Shown one piece after another: positions 59,732 through 64,000 of a stretch of 64,000 bases of DNA. A program made the position numbers and the translations under genes. Each line of letters opens with the position of its first letter. The first letter of the stretch is position 1. The notes below the pieces were generated by a model, which was not told the origin of the DNA, made no database searches, and saw only the letters and a list, made by a program, of their open reading frames with translations. The DNA comes from Paraburkholderia tagetis (GTDB taxonomy: Bacteria > Pseudomonadota > Gammaproteobacteria > Burkholderiales > Burkholderiaceae). The DNA lies in the NCBI RefSeq assembly GCF_022213065.1, contig NZ_JAKLJA010000038.1, forward strand, positions 1 through 64,000, given 5' to 3'.

Positions 59732-61039
59732 ATGACTCAATCGGCTTACCGCGCAAAACTGTTGACGTTCACCGGCGATCCCGCGCAATCGCCCGACGCC
59801 GCCGTGCTCCACGAGGACGGCGTCGTGATCGTCGAAAACGGCCATGTGAGCGCATCGGGCGCGTGGTCCGAGCTGCGCTCCCGCGTGGCCGAGGGCGCGA
59901 CGGTGCATGACCTGCGCGACAAGCTGATCGTGCCGGGCTTCATCGACACGCACATCCACTACCCGCAGACCGACATGATCGCCTCGCCGGCGCCGGGTCT
60001 GCTGCCGTGGCTCGAGACCTGGACGTTCCCGACCGAGCGCGGCTTCGCGAACGAAAACGTGGCGCTCGAAACCTCGCGCTTTTTCGTCGACGAACTGCTC
60101 GCGTGCGGCACGACCACGGCGCTCGTCTATTGCACGGTGCACAAGCAGTCGGCCGATGCGCTCTTCACGGCGAGCGCCGCGAAGAACATGCGCATGATCG
60201 CGGGCAAGGTGCTGATGGACCGCCACTGCCCCGAGTTCCTGCGCGACACGCCCCAGACCGGCTACGACGACAGCGCCGAACTCATCTCGCGCTGGCACAA
60301 CAACGGCCGCCAGATGTACGCGCTCACGCCGCGCTTCGCGCCCACCTCGACCGAAGCGCAGCTCGAAGCGTGCCAGGCGCTCGCGAAGGCGCACGGCGAC
60401 ATCTTCATTCAGAGCCACGTCGCCGAGAATCTCGACGAAGTGAAGTGGGTGAAGGAGCTGTTCCCGCGCCAGCGCAGCTATCTGGACGTCTACGATCATT
60501 ACGGACTCCTGCGTCGCCGCGCCGTGTACGGCCACTGCATCTGGCTCGACGACGAGGACCGCCGCCGTATGGCGCAAACCGGCACGGTCGCCGCGCACTG
60601 CCCGACTTCGAACCTGTTCCTCGGCAGCGGCCTGTTCGACTTCGACAAGGCGCTGGCGGCCGAGATGCCTGTCACGCTCGCGACGGACGTGGGCGGCGGC
60701 ACCTCGTTCTCGATGCTGCAAACGATGAACGAGGCACACAAGGTCGCGCGCATGGGCGGGCATCATCTGACGGCCACGCGCATGTTCTGGCTCGCCACGG
60801 CGGGCGCCGCGGCCGCGCTCGATCTCGCCGACAAGATCGGCACGCTCGCGCCGCAAAGCGAAGCGGACTTCGTCGTGCTCGACCCGCAGGCGACGCCGCT
60901 GCTCAAGCGCCGCACCGCGCGCGCCGATTCGCTCGAAGAGCTGCTGTTCGCGTTCGCCCTGCTCGGCGACGACCGCGCCGTGTTCGAGACCTACGCGGCT
61001 GGTGCGCGCGTGCACAGCCGCGATGAGGCAAAGCGCTAA
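59732..61039 (+). CDS. guaD: Guanine deaminase
   Basis: This 435-residue amidohydrolase-superfamily zinc enzyme converts guanine to xanthine. Visible motifs are the zinc ligands in GFIDTHIHYPQ, the guanine-deaminase signature LPWLETWTFPTERGF, QSHVAENLDEV, AVYGHCIWLDDEDR, CPTSNLFLGSGLFD and the catalytic TDVGGGTSFSML. Xanthine then feeds XdhAB, so the xdhABC-ade-guaD run drains both purine bases to urate. GGAG lies about 10 bases before the ATG. A 177-bp leader with two hairpins separates it from ade, so it may be partly independent. Confidence 0.96.
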   Translation: MTQSAYRAKLLTFTGDPAQSPDAAVLHEDGVVIVENGHVSASGAWSELRSRVAEGATVHDLRDKLIVPGFIDTHIHYPQTDMIASPAPGLLPWLETWTFPTERGFANENVALETSRFFVDELLACGTTTALVYCTVHKQSADALFTASAAKNMRMIAGKVLMDRHCPEFLRDTPQTGYDDSAELISRWHNNGRQMYALTPRFAPTSTEAQLEACQALAKAHGDIFIQSHVAENLDEVKWVKELFPRQRSYLDVYDHYGLLRRRAVYGHCIWLDDEDRRRMAQTGTVAAHCPTSNLFLGSGLFDFDKALAAEMPVTLATDVGGGTSFSMLQTMNEAHKVARMGGHHLTATRMFWLATAGAAAALDLADKIGTLAPQSEADFVVLDPQATPLLKRRTARADSLEELLFAFALLGDDRAVFETYAAGARVHSRDEAKR

Positions 61040-61078
61040 AAGCCCGCTGCACCAAAACGCTAGACGCTGCCCCAAAAG

Positions 61079-61114
61079 CAAAGCGCGCCGGACTGGCAGG
61101 TCCGACGCGCTTTG
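61079..61114. terminator. Terminator between guaD and the DUF4136 lipoprotein gene
   Basis: CAAAGCGCG, one mismatch and CGGAC pair with GTCCG, mismatch and CGCGCTTTG. The structure sits between convergent genes and can act on both strands, although the T runs are short. Confidence 0.75.
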
Positions 61115-61135
61115 CATGAAGCCGACTTAACCGAT

Positions 61136-61837
61136 TTACTTCGCCGGCGCAGCCCCAGCCGACGCGGCCGCTGGCGCTGCCGCCGACCGCGGCGCTCCTG
61201 CCGGCGCCTCGCTCGGCGCCCCGCCATTCTTGTCCACCGGCAGCTTCACTTGCTGCACTGAGCCGTTCTGCAGCGGGAAGTTCGTAAGCGCACTGCGCAC
61301 CAGATACGGCATGACGCGCACGAGCGATGGATCGTCGCCCGACGTGCGTGCGGTCACGTTATAGACTTCCTTCCCGCTCGCCTGCTCCGTGATGCGTATG
61401 CCGAGCGCATGCGAGTACACCGGATAGGTCTGGTTCACGTAGGTCGGCCCCCAGGGACCCCAAGGCCCCCACGGATTGACAGGCCCCCAGTACGGGGCCG
61501 GCCACGGGTTGTAGAACACCGGCTGCGCGACCGTGACCGTGTCCATGCGGCTACCGTAGGCGAGGCCCACGAGATAGCGCGCCTGCCGCTCGGGCACCTG
61601 GCGGAACGCATACGAGGAAAGCCCGTCGGCGACGAGGTTCTCGTAGGTCGATTGCTCGATACTGCGCTGCTGGTCGGGATTGCGCGTGAACGCGTAAGTG
61701 CGCGTGGCGTCACTGCCGCCGCTCCACGCGGAGAACGCCGTCACCTGGCTCGTCACGTAGGTGGTGCAGCCGGATAGCGTCACGGCAAGCGCCGCCAGCA
61801 TCAGCAAAGCACGGCGGGTCCATCGGTCGGGCATCAT
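61136..61837 (-). CDS. DUF4136 domain outer-membrane lipoprotein
   Basis: This 233-residue lipoprotein has a signal peptide with lipobox LSGC (MMPDRWTRRALLMLAALAVT up to Cys24) and a DUF4136-like domain (TYAFTRNPDQQRSIEQSTYE, RQVPERQARYLVGLAYGSR). It includes a striking Pro/Trp/Gly run, WGPVNPWGPWGPWGP, around residues 117-131, and an Ala/Pro-rich tail. Its function is unknown; related proteins are small envelope lipoproteins. Two tandem ATGs precede the signal peptide. It is convergent with guaD and divergent from pepN. Confidence 0.88.
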   Translation of the reverse strand: MMPDRWTRRALLMLAALAVTLSGCTTYVTSQVTAFSAWSGGSDATRTYAFTRNPDQQRSIEQSTYENLVADGLSSYAFRQVPERQARYLVGLAYGSRMDTVTVAQPVFYNPWPAPYWGPVNPWGPWGPWGPTYVNQTYPVYSHALGIRITEQASGKEVYNVTARTSGDDPSLVRVMPYLVRSALTNFPLQNGSVQQVKLPVDKNGGAPSEAPAGAPRSAAAPAAASAGAAPAK

Positions 61838-62101
61838 GGTCTTCTCGTTGCAGTCGTGGCAGTGGTGGTGAAAAGCGGTCGCCTCGCAGTCGTATCGTAG
61901 TCAGCCCGCGGCGATCTTCGCGACAGGCCCCGATCATACTGACTCGCGCGCCGACGGGAAAGTTCGGCCCGGCGCCGCGACACACGCTTTCGGGCCGCAT
62001 CGGACAAGCCGGCCGCGCCTTTGTACAATGGGGCGGTCGACCGCTCCCCCGGGCGGCCTCCCTATATCGCTATCCGACCCGAAGCTTCCCCGCACGAAAC
62101 C

Positions 62102-64000
62102 ATGTCCGATACCGCTACGCCCACCGTGATCCGCCGCGAAGACTACGCGCCGCCCGCCTTCCTGATCGACACCGTCGACCTCGAGTTCGACCTCGTGCCC
62201 GAGCGCACCGTCGTCAAGAGCACACTGCGCGTGCGCCGCAATCCCGATGCCACGCCCGCGCCGCACCTCGAATTGATGGGCGAGCAACTCGAATTCATCG
62301 GCGCGCAGATCGACGGCCAGGCCTACGAGAACGTGCGCGCGCACGAGCACGGTCTGACCGTCGAGAATGTGCCCGACGCGTTCACGCTCACGCTCACCGG
62401 CGCGAGCAACCCGGAAGCCAACACCACGCTCTCGGGGCTCTATGTGTCGAGCAGCAACTTCTTCACGCAATGCGAAGCGGAAGGCTTTCGCCGCATCACC
62501 TGGTTTCTCGACCGCCCCGACGTGATGTCGACCTACACCGTCACGCTGCGCGCCGACAAAACCGCGTGCCCGGTGCTGCTCTCGAACGGCAATCTCATCG
62601 AAGAAGGCGATCTGCCCGACGGCCGCCATTATGCGAAGTGGGAAGACCCGTTTCGCAAGCCGAGCTATCTGTTCGCGCTGGTGGCCGGCCAGTTGGTCGC
62701 GCTCGAAGAGCGCATCAAGACCGGCTCGGGCAAGGAGAAGCTGCTGCAGGTGTGGGTCGAGCCGCACGACCTCGACAAGACGCGCCACGCGATGGACTCG
62801 CTCATCCACTCGATTCGCTGGGACGAGCGGCGCTTCGGCCTCGAGCTCGATCTCGACCGCTTCATGATCGTCGCCGTGAGCGACTTCAACATGGGCGCGA
62901 TGGAGAACAAGGGGCTCAACATCTTCAACACGAAGTACGTGCTGGCGAATCCTGAAACGGCCACCGACGTCGACTTCGCCAACATCGAAGCCGTGGTGGG
63001 CCACGAGTACTTCCACAACTGGACCGGCAATCGCGTGACCTGCCGCGACTGGTTCCAGCTGAGCCTCAAGGAGGGCCTCACGGTGTTCCGCGACCAGGAG
63101 TTCTCGGCGGCGATGTCGGGCGGCGACGAGAACGAGGCCGCGCGCGCGACCAAGCGCATCGAGGACGTGCGCGTGCTGCGCCAGATGCAGTTCGCCGAGG
63201 ACGCGGGTCCGATGGCGCATCCGGTGCGCCCCGAGAGCTACGTCGAGATCAACAACTTCTACACGATGACCGTCTACGAGAAGGGCGCGGAAGTCGTGCG
63301 GATGTATCAGACGCTCTTCGGCCGCGACGGCTTTCGCAAGGGCATGGACCTCTACTTCCAGCGCCACGACGGCCAGGCCGTGACCTGCGACGACTTCCGC
63401 CGCGCGCTGGCCGACGCCAATGGCCGCGACCTCGCGCAGTTCGAGCGCTGGTACAGCCAGGCGGGCACGCCGCGCGTCACCGTCACCACCCAATACGACG
63501 CAGCCGCGCAGCGCTATAGCGTGACGCTCGCGCAGGGCTATGCGAACGGCTCGCCGGCCGCGCGCGAAACGCAGAAGGGGCCGCTTCTGATCCCGTTTGC
63601 GATCGGCCTGATCGGCCCCGACGGCGCGGACCTGCCGCTCAAGCTCGAAGGCGAACACGAGGACCAACAGCGCGCCAACACCACGGCGAGCACGACGCGC
63701 GTGCTCGAACTGACCGAAGCGCAGCAGACCTTCACCTTCGTGGAAGTCGCGCAAAAGCCCCTGCCCTCGCTGCTGCGCAACTTCTCGGCGCCCGTCATCG
63801 TGGAATACGACTACGGCAACGACGAACTCGCGTTCCTGCTCGCGCACGACAGCGATCCGTTCAACCGCTGGGAAGCAGGCCAGCGCCTCGCCACGCGCGA
63901 ACTGCTCGCGCTGGCAGCACGTGCCGGCGCGCGGCAGCCGCTCGAGATGAATGACGCGCTCGTTCAGGCCTTTAGCCGCGTGCTGAACGACGCCTCGCTC
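62102..64000 (+). CDS. pepN: Aminopeptidase N (partial, first 633 codons)
   Basis: This zinc M1-family aminopeptidase removes N-terminal residues from peptides in the cytoplasm. The reading frame starts at ATG 62102 and runs off the right edge; E. coli PepN has 870 residues, so about a quarter is missing. The GAMEN exopeptidase motif is at residues 265-269 and the zinc site is HEYFH (301-305) with Glu324, the exact 18-residue spacing of the family. The N-terminus MSDTATPTVIRREDYAPPAF is typical of beta-proteobacterial PepN. No signal peptide. Confidence 0.97.
   Translation, partial: MSDTATPTVIRREDYAPPAFLIDTVDLEFDLVPERTVVKSTLRVRRNPDATPAPHLELMGEQLEFIGAQIDGQAYENVRAHEHGLTVENVPDAFTLTLTGASNPEANTTLSGLYVSSSNFFTQCEAEGFRRITWFLDRPDVMSTYTVTLRADKTACPVLLSNGNLIEEGDLPDGRHYAKWEDPFRKPSYLFALVAGQLVALEERIKTGSGKEKLLQVWVEPHDLDKTRHAMDSLIHSIRWDERRFGLELDLDRFMIVAVSDFNMGAMENKGLNIFNTKYVLANPETATDVDFANIEAVVGHEYFHNWTGNRVTCRDWFQLSLKEGLTVFRDQEFSAAMSGGDENEAARATKRIEDVRVLRQMQFAEDAGPMAHPVRPESYVEINNFYTMTVYEKGAEVVRMYQTLFGRDGFRKGMDLYFQRHDGQAVTCDDFRRALADANGRDLAQFERWYSQAGTPRVTVTTQYDAAAQRYSVTLAQGYANGSPAARETQKGPLLIPFAIGLIGPDGADLPLKLEGEHEDQQRANTTASTTRVLELTEAQQTFTFVEVAQKPLPSLLRNFSAPVIVEYDYGNDELAFLLAHDSDPFNRWEAGQRLATRELLALAARAGARQPLEMNDALVQAFSRVLNDASL

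Overview
This is an uninterrupted stretch of high-GC chromosome from a member of the Burkholderiaceae, most likely Paraburkholderia, Burkholderia or a close relative. The evidence is the gene order gyrA-(DUF2059)-serC-pheA-hisC-tyrA-aroA-cmk-rpsA-ihfB-lapA-lapB-ugd-hldA-hldD, heptose kinase HldA without a fused HldC domain, a one-piece tmRNA with the tag ANDETFALAA, and DUF2968, DUF2059 and DUF4136 envelope proteins. The genus is inferred from remembered family patterns, not from a database search.

Layout. 1-3099 (minus): start of etfB, then the methionine importer operon metN-metI-metQ. 3449-7806: a monoacylglycerol-lipase-like hydrolase, a crotonase-family protein without the usual catalytic glutamates, a class II histone-deacetylase-like amidohydrolase, and the lipoprotein transglycosylase MltB. 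7974-27797 (minus): a large housekeeping supercluster. Read from its 5' end it holds gyrA, a DUF2059 protein, the serine and aromatic pathway genes serC, pheA, hisC, tyrA and aroA, then cmk, rpsA and ihfB, then the LPS-control and heptose/uronate sugar genes lapA, lapB, ugd, hldA and hldD, a ComEA-like protein and cysM. 28397-31166 (plus): an OmpA-family porin, ubiG, gph and ssrA (tmRNA). 31302-38255: a small secreted protein, a ModE/PBP-type regulator and the divergent NAD-dependent formate dehydrogenase operon fdsGBAD. 38400-41694 (minus): a FAD aromatic hydroxylase and a zinc-sensor/CDF exporter pair. 41815-50659: a TPR/glycosyltransferase-like protein, a GNAT, two proteins of unknown function, a PuuD-like amidotransferase with a long disordered extension, and a CPA2 antiporter. 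50853-64000: an amidase, dsbB, the purine catabolic run xdhA-xdhB-xdhC-ade-guaD, a DUF4136 lipoprotein and the first 633 codons of pepN.

Genes that work together. metNIQ is a complete ABC importer. The arsR-type gene overlaps the CDF exporter by one base and sits behind a perfect 12-2-12 palindrome, so it is a self-contained zinc efflux switch. fdsGBAD is a soluble Mo-dependent formate dehydrogenase lacking the fdsC/fdhD sulfurtransferase locally. xdhABC, an adenine-type deaminase and guanine deaminase convert adenine and guanine to hypoxanthine and xanthine and then to urate. fds and xdh both need molybdenum cofactor.

No prophage, transposon, CRISPR array, integrase, rRNA or tRNA was found, and I saw no wholly new multigene system. 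The best leads are regulatory: twin decamer palindromes exactly 30 bp apart in front of fdsG, the zinc-switch operator, an orphan rho-independent terminator upstream of ompA that may end a small RNA, paired stem-loops ahead of guaD, and 10-bp tandem repeats immediately upstream of several unrelated genes.
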